Source of the DNA: Hirudo medicinalis
Taxonomy: Eukaryota > Annelida > Clitellata > Hirudinida > Hirudinidae
Assembly: GCA_011800805.1 (NCBI GenBank)
Contig: MPNW01000049.1
Span: 85,013-149,012, forward strand
Length of the DNA stretch: 64,000 bases
Direction of reading: 5' to 3'
Shown here: in pieces, positions 21,700-34,800 of the stretch
Position numbering within the stretch: position 1 is the first letter of the stretch
Layout of the letters: each line of letters opens with the position of its first letter
Translations under genes and position numbers: made by a program
The notes under the pieces: model-generated
Databases searched by the model: none
Told to the model about the DNA's origin: nothing
The model's input: the letters and a program-made list of their open reading frames with translations, nothing else

Positions 21700-24409
21700 T
21701 CCGAACTTGGTTTCCTGCAGGAAATAATTGGAGTGACGAGCACAACGACGAAAACAAAACCATTGAATGAGGAGACTTGTTCACTGAGTAGAGTTAATAT
21801 CACACAACTACGATATCATCGAGAGCATGATGCGCTGTGATGCAGATGTTGCTCGAATGGGCGGGATCATTGCAACCGTCAGAACCAATAGGAGCGAAAT
21901 TTGAGAACGGTACACTTCAATATCCATTTTGTGATTATTTTATATTAATTCGGACGTAGGGACATGAAAAATATCATATTGTTTTGTTGAGAAACAAAAA
22001 CCTATCCTATACCACCCCAGTTCTAAGGTGATGAAGAGTTTGTGGTAGTGATGCGTACGACAATATTTCAATATTTCAATGTGTAACATCTTGCGACGAC
22101 GTATGGCTGACCCGAATAATATTTTTTAGGCTCATTTTCCAGGAATTTAAAAAAGTTGCTTAACTCAGCCTTTTATTTTCTTAAACACACCCGAAATTTG
22201 GAAAATAATAAGACTTAAAATAATAAGAATGTAAGAGTAATAGGGTCTCATAAGGCAACAAATGGAACAAGGATGATGTTTTTAAGTCATTTTGTTTTCA
22301 AAAGAGGCATCACAAGTATTTCATTCAACAATATTCAATAAGGAGAAAAATATTGTAATACTGTACAACATTTAACCGTGGACATAACGCACGGCTTACA
22401 ATAAGCATAAGTAGTTTTGAACCAAAACAGGTTCAAGTCTTCCAATGAAAAGGTCTCTAATGTTTAGTCAATAATTACGAGTTGATATATTTTTGCTGAA
22501 CAAAATAATGAGTGGTTTTGTTTGACCTCGGTGAACTTAGGAAAGGTGACTGAGTGAACAATCAGAAATTCATGTTTTAAGGGTGAAATTAATTAGTTGA
22601 GTGTGGCTCTACAATACATTATTTACTGTTTAAGTAACTGTCTCCATCTGTCCCCAACTTTTATGAATAAGTTCTAAAAGTTGGTCGGAAAACACAATAT
22701 TCGGATCAAATGGAAGATCACAACTTCTCATATTTTCAACCAATCAACGATAAGTGATACAGTATTTTCTGACTCATAAAAAGTTTGGAAGTTACTGTAA
22801 TTTTCTTGAGATTTGCGCAATGAACTTCAAGACATAAAAAAACAACAACAAATAAAATATCGAACGTGTCCAACGACAAAGATTGTACAACTCCATCCCT
22901 ACCCCAACCACTACCCCTAACCCTACCCCCCATCCCCAACCATCACTCAGTTTTGTTTTGTTTTTAATTTAATTTAAAATTAAAAAACAATTTTAATTTA
23001 GCAGGAAATTAGAAGAGGGTTTGAATAATTCATGTTTTTCGTTAAATCGGACTCGGATTACAATTTCATTTCCTTAATTTAGATCCGACATCTATCGAAT
23101 ACATTGAAATAAGTTTAAAGTTGCTCCATTTTATTACATTAGAGATTATTATTATTATTAATATTATTGTTAATAATAGTATTATTATTATTATTATTGT
23201 TGTTGTTGTTGTTGTTGTTATTATTGAACTTTGAATTAATAATGGCGACGATAACGATGCTGATGATTTTTAATTGCACCAATAAGAGACTCGTAAAAAT
23301 CAATACAATCGTAAAAATGTAATTAGCCTCAACTCAAACATAGAAAGCATATTTTGATATAAATCAGTCGTTGAATAAATCACGAAATCATCCACAATTT
23401 TATGCAAAGAACATTGGCTTCAATTAACAATGTAAAGAACTTCCAAATAAAACTCGGTGTTGTTTCAAAATTATTTCACACTTTGACTGCCTTGAATTCA
23501 ATCCCATCACTCAAGTTGTTATTTGGATCTCTTGGATATCTGGATTCATCCACTGCCAATAATTTGTAAATTTCCTTGGGCTCAAATTCAATGCTTTTGT
23601 TCGTCTAAACCCATCCCTTCTTTTCAGACGTCAGGAATTTTAATAAGCATTCTACAGTCATGCATTCAACAGTTATTTTTTTACAAAACAAGTCGAAAAA
23701 GTTCGGACAAGTTAAAAATTAATTCTGCAAAAGTTTAGAAAACAAAATGTAATCAACTCCGCCTATTGAATGTGATTAAATGTGCTTTTTCGATGTCAGA
23801 CTTTTTCAACAACAACTTTTCAGCATATAATTTTTAAACACATGTTCTTGATCAGACAAGGAGGAAATACAATAAATTAAATAAACTGAGAACTTAAAAG
23901 CATTTACTAAAAGAAACTGAATTATTTTCTCCACTTTTAAATCAACTTTTCAATCAATATTTTCAATCAATATTTGTCATAATAAATCATTTGGAATCAT
24001 TTGCTTGAAGGGAGGAACTATCGATGTATCTCTGTTGTTGATTTCCTTGAATAATTAATGACTCCTTATGAATAATTGATGATGTGATTAATAATATCAG
24101 TACTTACTCATAATAAATTGTCCTAATTAATTTTACCTTATCTCCAACAAATGTTGTTGCATTGCAATTGTAATATCATGTTCTAGAAGATGATTTTGTG
24201 GATACATTATGCTTATCCACAAACGTGATATTTATGATTTTATAAAAATATAAAAAAAATATATATATAATTCTGTTGACATTGAACAAGTCAGGAGTTC
24301 TCGTCAGGATATAAACATTGATATCTCCAAGCCATTCCATGGAAACCAAATGATTGCGAACATTAAAAGTCCTCTGAATCCATTTTAATTCTTTAAGTGG
24401 TCGATGTAC

Positions 24410-24472
24410 ACATCCACGTACACATCCACGTACACATCCATGTACACATCCACGTACACATCCACGTACAAC
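24410..24472. repeat. 12-bp tandem repeat
   Basis: About five copies of TACACATCCACG, one with a C-to-T change. The GTAC/ACGT content makes it near-palindromic at the joins. No coding role. Confidence 0.8.
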
Positions 24473-24829
24473 TAGTCATGGGAGGTCAGCAAGAAAATCA
24501 TGCAGAAACTTGTGCTCGTGCAGTCCTCTAGGATTTACAGGCGAAAGAAGATCAACTGATTCAGTGGTCCTACTTTGTTATTTTTGGAGTAAAAAATATT
24601 TATCGTTTTGAAACTTGCTGAAGAAATATTATTTTTCAAATGTGACTCACAAATTTAAATTTCACATTTTTCTTGTTTTCACGAAGAGGACTCTTGAGCC
24701 TTTTAATTGAGAATAATTAATTATTCTGAATTTTATTTTGGTTGTTATCTGCTGAGAAATGTGAAATCAAAACAATTGGTTGAGAGATGATCATTTGAAA
24801 ATGTGAAGTTAAAAGAGTTTTTATTAAAA

Positions 24830-25050
24830 TATTATTCGATCAATAACTCGAAATAATATTTCGAAATTTGACGAAACATTAATTAATTATTCAACAATTA
24901 ATATTTTATTAATAAATAGTTAATTGTTTTATTAATATTAAATTGATTTATTAATAATAAATTGATTTACTAATTTTAAATTTAAATTTTAAATTTTAAT
25001 TTTAAATTAAATTAATGGATTAATTAATTAATTAATTAATTAATTAAATA
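24830..25050. repeat. Extreme AT tract with AATT repeats
   Basis: Nearly pure A/T with self-complementary blocks such as TAATTAATTAATTAATTAAT and AAATTTTAAATTTT. It could extrude hairpins, or it is simply slippage-expanded sequence. Confidence 0.7.
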
Positions 25051-25162
25051 ACAACGTGAATGTAAAGTTCTCTTCCTTTTGTGACGTCATTCGTTGGATG
25101 GATCTCTGGAAAGTTCAGAAAAAACACAAAGAACGATTAAACCATTCCAAGAAGTTATATGA

Positions 25163-25196
<34 letters not shown>

Positions 25197-26605
25197 GGTG
25201 ATGATGATGATGATGATGACGCTATTAATGGCAAAGACCCTCATCCAATGTCAACAAGAAAACTCTTGAAAGGTGCGTCACGTGAAATCACGTGTCGGGT
25301 CTGCCCGGAGGACTTGTCTCATTCACGGGTGAGTGACTGTCATCAATGCAGGTGTTAGGACATGTGACTTGGAGTTCATGGATCAACTCCCCCGCCTCAA
25401 CCGAGTCAATCAAGATTGATCAACCTGCAATGAAAACACCGGAGATGAGTCACGTGATCGAAGATAACAAGCAACTTCATTCAATTGCTTTTCGTAGAAA
25501 CTCAAACGTCCACATAAAGTTGAATCATGGCGTTGTCATGGAAACGGACAAATCGCAGGCAGATAATAATTGGATGATAATTGAGAATTTGTTTTTGAAA
25601 TTAAAATTATTGAAGTAAAACACAGAGCTTGTAAAATGTTGTCACTGTGCACAAAATATTTCGAGCGCTTCGAACAACCCTCCCAGACAGCAATGACGCC
25701 AAACGGATGGGAATCCAGAATAAGGGGCTTTCGTGTAAAACAAGAGTTCAATAAAACAAGTGATCCGTGCGCTCGGTCTTCAATTTCTGTCTCCACAGTC
25801 AATCCATAAGTTGCGATCTTTTTCATGCCATTGTTGTGTCACGTGATTTCAGACCATCGCTGCATAACTCAGCACAGAAGATTATTCACTTGAGTGGAAT
25901 TAAAACCTTTGTTGCCATAAAATGTATTTAAAAGTCTGTTAAATGGGGTTCTTCGGACACTTTCTGGTCTAATTTACAATCGTGTTGCCACGTCTGTTTT
26001 ACACCAACTTCTTCATTTCCATCCTTCCTTCCTTCCATCTTCTGTTGTCCACCGAGGAAGAAACAATTTATGTTGGAATGTGTATTCATCAATTGACGAT
26101 TATATCAGTGTTAGCAGAGAATATCGCTTTTCACTCATTCACTTTATTCCTCCACTCACATCTCATTCCTTCAATGCAGCCATCACAACCAACAGGAAAT
26201 CATTTGGTTTTTTGGAGGGGGAAGAGGAGTCTCTCTTTGGCGTTCTGCTTGATTTCGCTGGAAGATAACAATTATTTACGCCCGTTGCCATTGGTGATAT
26301 CGATGAATGTCATGCACCTCCATTCTTGTGACGGTGCATTAAAGCAACTGAGAAATAAACATTTTCAGGTCGATTGCGCTGCTTTCTCATTAACTGAAAC
26401 AAGTGAAACAGATTGTACAATCTTTCCAAACAGAGAATCAGGCTGGAAAGATTTTGATGCAAAAAATTTATCGCCAAAAGTTGATTGCCAATAATTCATG
26501 GTTCGATATTTTGTGGCTCAATGGGGCTTCTCTCTCTATCGGCGAAGAGTATCGATCATCGAATGGCGCATTTACTGGACAGTTAATCGATGAATGACCT
26601 CAGAT

Positions 26606-27892
26606 TCAAGTCTTCTTGTTGTTCAACAACTCCATGGTCCTCAGGCTAGGAGAAGTGTGCAGTCGGTACTTCTCGTGTCCAACAGATCTTTTCAGCCTCA
26701 ACATGACCAACAACTCGCATCTAAACCTCTCCCCCGTCAAGCAGTAGAGGAAGAAGTTGCCCGCATGGTTGAGGCAGGCGAGTTGGTTGTTTGCCGCTTT
26801 GACGAGGTCGTAATGTTTGAATTCCTCCCATGTCTTACGACCAATGGTCAGAATTATGCTGGGAGCCACGCAAATTAGAAACATTATGGAGACGCTGATG
26901 CACATTAGCGAGGCGTGAGTGAAAGTGAATTTCTTGCTGTTGTTGGCTGTTGTCCCCGAAGGAACGCGATTGGTGGAGGTTGAGGTCAGTTTACGATGAC
27001 TGTCAAGAACTTCCTTCTCTGTATTCTGAACGAGATGCACCTCCATCTGCTTGCGGACTAGAGGCTGACAAAACCGACTCGTCTGGTTTTCTCTTAGGCA
27101 GCCCTCGACAGAAATCTGTCGGAATCTGTACATTTTTATCAGAGCTCTGACGATGAGAATATTACAGACTATCAGAACGATTGTTGGCAGGAGACTAACG
27201 AATGTAAAAGCAAGCCATGGTCGGATGTTTTCCTCGTAGAAAGAATAAGAAAGGAGTCTCCTGCAAGATGACTTCACAATCTTCGAAGTGAATGGAGCCG
27301 TCGACACATGGTTTGTTGATGTGAGAAAAATTACTCCGGAAGAATTATCCCTGAAGTGAAGATCAAACCGGGATTCGAACCCGCGAGTCCAAAACACGTG
27401 GATGTTTTTCACGATTGCTGTCGACAACACCGTCATCACCACCAACCTCGCCGTTTTCTTTTTGCATATTCGTTTTTTGTGCAGAGGTAAACAAACGGCA
27501 ACAAGTCTGTCGAGCGTAAAGGAGACCATGAACCAAATGGCTGCATCACTCGATGAGTAGAAACTGAAATGTTCCAGCCTACAAGTCCACTCACTTAAAC
27601 TGCTGAAGTCGAAAGACTTCGAGGCCCTCAGAAACTCGGGGGCAATCCTCCAAAACAGGGCGCACGTGTCGCCGACTGCCATGGCGCTTAGGTAGATTCT
27701 TGTGGTGCTATGTCTGAGCGAGCGCCTGCTCATTACGCAGAGGGTCAAACTATTCCCGATGGATCCGATGAAGAGGATGAAGGGTGAGATGTAAATCCAG
27801 ATGAAGGAGTAGTCGGTTTTATTGACAACATTTCGAGGAAACGAATACCACTCGGTAGTTTTTACGAAAAGCTTCAATTCTGATGTCGCCAT
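26606..27892 (-). CDS. Intronless class A GPCR, peptide-receptor type
   Basis: A single open frame of 428 codons starting at ATG (MATSELKLF). Helix 1 has IGSIGNSLTL with the conserved Asn. Helix 2 is AMAVGDTCALFW. Helix 3 ends in FTLDRLVAVCLPL, where DRL replaces DRY. Extracellular loop 2 follows IHVFWTRG. The third cytoplasmic loop is long and basic/Thr-rich. Helix 6 reads ISVSIMFLICVAPSIIL, with VAP in place of CWxP. Helix 7 has LNHAGNFFLYCLTGERFR, with FFLYC where most receptors have NPxxY. These deviations, especially NFFLYCLTGxRFR, are typical of invertebrate FMRFamide-like and related orphan neuropeptide receptors. An N-glycosylation site (NKT) lies in the N-terminus. The ligand is unknown. 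No disruption is visible. Being intronless unlike its neighbours suggests origin by retroposition or membership of an intronless subfamily. Confidence 0.85.
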   Translation of the reverse strand: MATSELKLFVKTTEWYSFPRNVVNKTDYSFIWIYISPFILFIGSIGNSLTLCVMSRRSLRHSTTRIYLSAMAVGDTCALFWRIAPEFLRASKSFDFSSLSEWTCRLEHFSFYSSSDAAIWFMVSFTLDRLVAVCLPLHKKRICKKKTARLVVMTVLSTAIVKNIHVFWTRGFESRFDLHFRDNSSGVIFLTSTNHVSTAPFTSKIVKSSCRRLLSYSFYEENIRPWLAFTFVSLLPTIVLIVCNILIVRALIKMYRFRQISVEGCLRENQTSRFCQPLVRKQMEVHLVQNTEKEVLDSHRKLTSTSTNRVPSGTTANNSKKFTFTHASLMCISVSIMFLICVAPSIILTIGRKTWEEFKHYDLVKAANNQLACLNHAGNFFLYCLTGERFRCELLVMLRLKRSVGHEKYRLHTSPSLRTMELLNNKKT

Positions 27893-29079
27893 GTTGAGGC
27901 CATCACCTTAATGTTCCGATGAATCCAAATTGTTTTCAATTGTTTTCAAATACATACTTTTCAATTAAACATCTTCTAATTATTAAATATCTTAATCAGC
28001 ATGAATTTCCATTTCGAACGCTCCTTGAACGGCATTTCCACTGACCTGCCATTTCCAGTCGATCGATGTCGTTGTTGGTGATGATAATGATCTTAGTGTG
28101 GCTCTCCACACATCGCACGCATCCGCCTCCATTCATATTTAATTCCATCATCATCATCATCATCATCATCGTCGTCGTCGTCGAAGGTCGACATCATCAT
28201 CACTATGATCTTAAGATAGGATATTGGGATTACCGGTGATGACAACGATGACGACATCAGTGTTGATGATTAAAAGAAAACTCGGTGCAAAAGAGAAGAC
28301 AGACTGATGTTTTTAACTCTGAAATTCAAGATGAGTGTTGAGTGAGTAGGGAATGCTTGCTACTCAGAGTCAGCAAGGAAACAAAGAATAACTGGAAGGT
28401 GTGCTTATTTCTTTGATATTATTGAAGATTATTGGATATTTTTAAATATTATTTTGAGTTATTTCATTTACTTTCTTTTTTGCATTAATATTGTCTTTAA
28501 TGTATTTTTATTGAATAAAATTACTCAAATTCAACAACAACAACAACCCTCCTCACTCGGAATACGTAACAATCACGAATACAGTCCTTCATTTTCCAAA
28601 TCCATTTTCAAGCTCTTCTCAATTCCATGTTCCAAGTTACGGCCCAGGATTATTATTACATTCTTCAATTCACTCACCAATGAAAAATCAACTTCAATCC
28701 TGCCCCTTCAATATTCTGTATCTATCATTTAAAAAATCTTATAAATTGTGCATATTGCATATTGCGTGGCGTTCTTTAATGTGCTCATTTGTTTACTTAT
28801 GTTGTATGTGCCTACTAGAAACCTTTTAATGAGGGTCTGATAGCAGAAGCTTGTGCTTCTTTGAGGCTGATCCTTGAGCTATTTTTATTTCAGTTTCTTT
28901 TGTGGCTTTAATGATGTGATTAAGGTATTTCGTTGAATAAAATTTTTCTAAATAAAAAAGGTTAATTGACAAAAAGATGTAAAAAAATATTAAAACTCAA
29001 AAAATCACCGTCACAGTTTTCGTGTTTATAAAATCTTTTGTATGTTCTTAATAAACCTTTGTGAACCTGCTCCGTTTCA

Positions 29080-29178
29080 ATGCCGGAGGAGCCTGAACCA
29101 GCCGAGACTACCAATTACCCAGCAATTAGTTTTACACCTCCGCTGGAGGATCTCGCAAAAATCGATATTGGTGGTTAG
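29080..29178 (+). other. Short ATG open frame of balanced composition, status unknown
   Basis: ATG opens a 32-codon frame (MPEEPEPAETTNYPAISFTP then PLEDLAKIDIGG, stop TAG). The residues are well mixed and acidic/proline-rich, and local GC is higher than in the AT desert next to it. It could be an exon, a micropeptide or chance. No splice acceptor or homolog is recognised. Confidence 0.2.
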
Positions 29179-29385
29179 CTCTGCACACACACATGTAATT
29201 GCTTAACCAGTGACTAACGACTTTATGAACAATTATTATTAGTAACGATTTCATTCTTTTTTTAATGCATTGAAATAATTTGTGGAAGAATATTAGTATT
29301 ATGTATTTGGTTTATTTGGTTTGTTTGCTAAATAAAATTGAATTTCCCATTTTTTGCATTAATTCAATCATTTTGGCAAATAAGC

Positions 29386-29845
29386 ATTTATAATAATGAT
29401 AATTACAATATTAATAATCATAATACTAATAATTAATATACTAATAATTAATATATAGTTATAATAATTAATCTAATTATTAGATTAATTAATATAACTA
29501 TAATATAATAATTAATATATATAATTAAATATTAATTATTAAAAAAAATAATTAAAAAAAATAAAATTAAATATAATTAATCTAATAATTAATTAATCTC
29601 TAATCTATTAATTAATAATTAATAATTAATTAATTAAATAATTACTAATTAATTAATCCAATAATATTTACTATTATAATTAAATTATAATAATTGTTAA
29701 TAATTATTAATTATTAGATTATTATTAATAATAAATTATTATTAATAATAATTAATTATTATTAATAATATTAATTATTAGATTAATTAATATATCGATT
29801 AATTAGATAATTAATATATTAATAATTAATTATTAGAATAGTAAA
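29386..29845. repeat. AT desert with self-complementary ATTAAT repeats
   Basis: Roughly 460 bp of almost only A and T, built from short palindromes (AATTAATTAATT, ATTATTAATAATAATTAT). Strong cruciform or unwinding potential is expected; no coding. Confidence 0.75.
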
Positions 29846-31893
29846 TAAGAAATAATCGACATTTACATTGCAATCGCCAGATGAATCCTCTCAATTGCAG
29901 ACTGAAAAAACCCGGGTTTAAACAAACCAGTTGATGATTCAACCACTGAGAGTGGAATCATTGTTCCAGCTGGAACTCGTCACTCTGCTCAGATTTTCCA
30001 TGTTTTTCAGGCAGACAAAGATTCAAGCGGACGGATGGAATGATCGAAGGAAAGAAGGCAGCGTAATAAGATCCACTCTCCGATCAAAACATCTTCAGGG
30101 AGCTTTCCAACAACTTGCTACTCGAAACTTTCTCCTTCGTCGGGCGATAAAATGAAATGTGATCTTCAAAACTGGTTAATTGACGCCAGCTAATAGTAGT
30201 AATTGGCTTGAGCTTGCGATAACATTGTGAGCTATAATTAAGTTGTGATAAAATTCAAAGACATTTTTCTCATTTTCCAATCAAAATCCATCCTTGCATA
30301 ATTTCTTATTTCTAATCAAATTGTACTCAATGTTGACCTTTTCCCTAGTAGAAATGCCTGAGTGAGTGAGTGAGTGAGTGAGTGAGTGGATGAGATGCAA
30401 CGCATCCTCCCTATCCCATTTATCCCTTTCATTCATCACACCATGGTATTGCATTGGAACAAATGGCCAATTGGATTTTTTCACCATTGTCTCGCCAATA
30501 AATGATTAAGCTGATTGAACTACTGAAAATCGTTTCTTAAATTAATCTCTGAATTAAATACTTCTTTCTACTTAGAATTTCTTCAACTCATTTTACCACG
30601 CAGTGAAGCTTCTAAAAATGCAACTTGAACACACGCAATACACCCATCTTCATTGCAAGTCAGAAAATCTGATCCCAACTTCTCTTCAATATCCCTCCAC
30701 ATCAGCTCGAGCCTCAAATTCCTGTAATTTACAAAAATCATTCTACGTGGTAATAATCTGCTCCTTTAGCTTCCTTGACCATGTTCCCGCCATTTTCAGT
30801 CGAACGCCCAATTTTAAACTTCAGCCAGGAAGGTAGTTTTCTTGCAAATTTAAACTCCGTTGAATGAAAAATAACGTGAAGAGAGAAACTTGCTTTTACA
30901 AATTCATTACGTACACATCGAACCAATTAAATATTCTACATAAAGTGTATAATTCAAGAGGAACAAAAGGAATAAAATCGAATTTAAGAAAAATCAAGAA
31001 ATTCAAATAAAGACAGGCGGAAGAGCAAGATTTCAACTTTTAAATAATTGCACTTGGTCTCCGTATCATCGGAGCGTCTCCATGACAACGGGTTCAAGAA
31101 TGGAGGGAAAAACGAATGGAGGAAACAATGAGAACGTGACGTCACATGCGATAATCGAAATCACGAAATGGTGACGTGTCTTCAAGATAGGCACTTGTTA
31201 TTGCTCCTAACCTACGGCGATTAACACAGACATTGTCATCATCACCGTCATCACCATAATCATCATTATCACCATCATTACAAAACTGCATACGTGAGCG
31301 ATAGAAAATGACAACACGTGAACAAGACATTAAAAATAATCATCGTTCCAGGACAATTAATTGCTTCTAATAAAGCCGGCGAGATCTACTGAACCGATGG
31401 ATGATGGTGATGATGACAAGACGACGACGACGACGACGACGATAATGATGGTGATAAACAAGACGATAAAATGCCATGCAGACTGACGAAAGAGATGTGA
31501 GACCTTTAAAAGGATGTTCTAAAAAGTTCATCCATGCCTCAGAATGACATGTGCAACGACTGAGCAACTTCATCATGGTTCGGCCTTAAAAACAAGCTCC
31601 GAGAACAAAGACATGAAAACAAAGAGAAAATAAAATATCGGCTCTATTTTGACTTTCCACGCTGTTTTTAATTCCTAAGGCGGACGTCTTGCGAGTTGTG
31701 GCCAAATTATTATTATTATTATTAATTATTATTGTTATTACTAATATTATTATTGTTGTTGTTAGAGTTGTTATTATGATCCTTATAAATATTAGAATAT
31801 TATTAAAAGGTACAATCGGATTCAAGTTCTTTAGTCGCATTTTCAAATGAAATACTACGCCTTAAGATAAAAAAAAAACTAGGAGAAAAAAAC

Positions 31894-34800
31894 TCAATGC
31901 AAAATTTGCTGAGTTGGAACGCAATGGAGGGCAGGTACAAAGGTGGGCGAATGAGCTCCTGGCGGGACCACCTGTTGCTGTTGTTGTGGTTGTTGAGGCT
32001 GTTGTGGCTGGGCGTTGTAAGCCGTGCTTGGAGGCTGGGATGAAATGTACCCTATGACCGAAAACGGCGCATAGGCTGCTGGAGCGGTTTCAAAGCCAGG
32101 ATGGATGATCTGGGGAAAGGCGAACGCCGTAGGGGCGTAATTGATTAGACCGCCGGCGGGAGAGGGAGTTCCGTTGGGCGTGCCTGGAGAAACCGGGTAG
32201 ATCGGAGCATTTGCGCTGGAGGGGATGCTGGATGGATGGATGGTGGTCAGAGGAGCAAGAGTGGCCGGGTGGGCGGCAATGAAGGTTGGCGCACCTGGCT
32301 GAATGAATGGAGCTATCCTGGAAAAGTTGAAAAATGAGTTATTCATCATCGTGGTGATTTATCTAGAGATGGCATGAGTGATATTCATCATGGAGAAAAA
32401 AATGCTTAACCTGTAGCAGATGCCGATGCAAGGCGAAACAAAGAAAGCCCAACACAATTGAAAACACGAGAAATAACACCGATTCACGCAAAACTAGAAA
32501 AGCCCGTTCGAAAACATCGTCCGAAAGCAGTTGACTCTATCGGTTGATTGGGAAAACAAATAATCGGTCGTCGATTTACTGGGATGGAATCATCATCTCA
32601 CACTCATTCGTCCTGATCGCTGAGATTTCTATCCATATCGAGCTGAGACATCTCTTATTGCCAGTTTGATTTCCAGTGACGTAAAGATATGAATGACGTC
32701 GAAAGATGATCCGTTGTTACTGATTGTCTGGATGAGATAGTGCACGTGGATGGAAAAACATGACATTTTCCTGGCAATTCGGATCGAATTCTTTTTCATG
32801 GCTTATTTTTACGGAAAATGAGGATATTAAATGACAAGATGATGTCTTTTCGTTGATGACTATGAATCTCAGATGCTACCATGCTTTCGCAGGCGTTTTA
32901 TCTCGATAACACAGCTCCAGACTTGATATCTCAGGTAATTAACTTTTATCATCAATCCTAATCTTTGTCTCGCTGAGGGATATTCTCAGAATACTCACAA
33001 AAAGACTTTTTGCTGATTAAAAATTAAATCAAAGTTATCTGATTCTAGACAGAAAAAAAGAAACCATAACTTTTTGCTAACCACGATAACTTTTGTGAAA
33101 AGGTAGATGACCATAAATAAGAACAGAACCAGGTAATGATGTTGCTGGCTAGGTCGTGAGTTCCTTTTGTGTTCCCTAATTTCAGGAGGCTCACCTCGAT
33201 TGCTTGTTTGGTTTTCAGTTTCAATGCTTGGGTCATGCATGCATCGTCCACGTGAATTTAATCCCAATGAACATTTGAAAGCCGATTGTTTAAAACTACG
33301 ATGGATCTAAAGTGAAAATGTTTGTGAGTGGATGAATCAATTTCAACAAAAAATATATTTAAGAAAATCTTTTTAGTTCCAGTTTTTCGATGGAGAAGCA
33401 AAGTTTTCCTTCATTGAGACGAATAAAAAGAGTTTTTTTCCTGGAATCGTCGGCGTTTATTGCATGTCAAGCAGATAGTTGTAGGCCTATTATTAGTGGC
33501 GCCAGAAACATTTAGTCTAGGTGAGCAAGTGTCGGTCGAAAATGTTTTCCTTCAAAGAATGAGAGTTGCAAATAAAGCCAAGCAATCGAGTTCTTTATCT
33601 GTCGATAATGTCGAACCACTAACAAGAGGATTACGGGGACGGTCGTAATCTTTCAAAGTATTTCCAAAGTTGATTTTCCCCGAGAGAACAATAGATTGGA
33701 TGTCTTCCAGAGATTAAAAATGCCAAAAGAAACTAATCAATGGCACCTGGGACGTGCACCAATTGCCTGGTTGAAAATTCCATGTCGTTTGAACCTGAAA
33801 TTCCGACGAAAGAATTTTGGTGCTTCAGAATGCGAAGTGCTAGAATTTTCGTTTCTAGCACCGAAAAACACGTTCGCTGTTTGAACAGGCAGACGAACTG
33901 ATAGCTCGAGTGGATGAGGACTGGTATGCCCCAGGAATAAACAGCACAAAGATTGTCAAAGATTTCCATCTCTGATAGATGATGAGTTATAAACACATAC
34001 TTTATTTCTCATTTCAAATCTTTCTCTCACTTTTTCAAAGAGTCGATCGTCAAAAATAAACACGAATAACGACACACCATAAACTCGGCAAAAAATGTGT
34101 GAAATTCTTTCTCGACTTTCGCATCTTCTTCGATCAGAAATTCGAAAATTTCATCGAGGTGAGAGGAAGTTTCGCAAAACATCTTGCATCAAATCACCTA
34201 ATAATGGTATGAATCGGCTAATGTATTTGAGAATCACATTGGCTCACAATATTAATAATGTCTTATTATTTTAAAATTATTCTTCTGATTATTAGTAATT
34301 CCACGATAAAGTTCACGAGCCAATCTCAGCATCCATTATGACGACGACAACGACGATGACGACTACGATAACCATGGTGAAAGATTGTTATCAATATCTA
34401 AATGTTATCTTAAGCAAGAGAATATTACTTAGCCGGTGTTGGTCGTCTATCTTGTGCAACTACTTGAAAGACATTCTCTAAATTTAATTACTCCAAATTA
34501 GTTATTTTTTCTTCTGTATAAAGAGAAAACACTTTGATTAATGACTAGGAGAATTACAGTTTATTGCACATCATTAAGCACCATACTGCATATATCAACA
34601 AACTGAGCCCTCATAAAGCCATCCAACAACAAATGGAACCCTCAAATGCCATCCAATAATTGTTCCATCCAGTAATTATTCCATCCAATGATTTTTCCAT
34701 CCATTAATTATTCCATCCAATGATTATTCCATCCAATAATTATTCCATCCAATGATTATTCCATCCAATGATTATTCCATCCAATGATTATTCCATCCAA

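Larger units (their letters stand above)
21700..26605. other. Large intergenic region upstream of bHLH gene with microsatellites
   Basis: About 4.9 kb without a supported gene. It holds: C-rich telomere-like CCCTAACCCTACCCCCC near 22914-22932; TAT/TGT trinucleotide tract at 23140-23225; a 12-bp tandem repeat at 24410-24472; an extreme AT tract with AATT and TTAAT repeats at 24830-25050; and GAT/GGT repeats at 25159-25218. A plus-strand open frame of 170 codons at 25982-26494 lacks an ATG at its start and has no known domain. Regulatory DNA of the bHLH gene probably lies here, but no site can be pinned down. Confidence 0.45.
27893..31893. other. Intergenic region with AT desert and simple repeats
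   Basis: About 4 kb between the GPCR start and the RBM24 stop. Contents: CAT/CGT trinucleotide tract at 28148-28182; an almost pure A/T, self-complementary tract at 29386-29845; GAGT tetranucleotide repeat at 30358-30387; ACG/GAC trinucleotides at 31412-31442; ATT repeats at 31708-31760. No gene is supported; a short ATG frame at 29080-29178 is listed separately. Confidence 0.45.

Noticed and set aside
25982..26494. 170-codon open frame (+) downstream of the intronless GPCR
   Set aside because: Begins with TTG, no recognisable domain, ordinary intergenic composition; chance opening is plausible in a window this large.
26594..27150. Plus-strand open frames over the GPCR
   Set aside because: They are antisense shadows of the 428-codon receptor frame.
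28140..28182. CAT/CGT repeat considered as a CRISPR-like or regulatory array
   Set aside because: Simple trinucleotide slippage; no spacer structure, and the genome is eukaryotic.
28454..28732. 92-codon plus frame starting with a hydrophobic stretch like a signal peptide
   Set aside because: The first codon is TTG, and the hydrophobic residues come from T-rich intergenic DNA; no homology seen.
33460..33648. 62-codon plus frame with balanced composition
   Set aside because: Starts at TTG, lies antisense within the RBM24 intron and has no splice or domain support.
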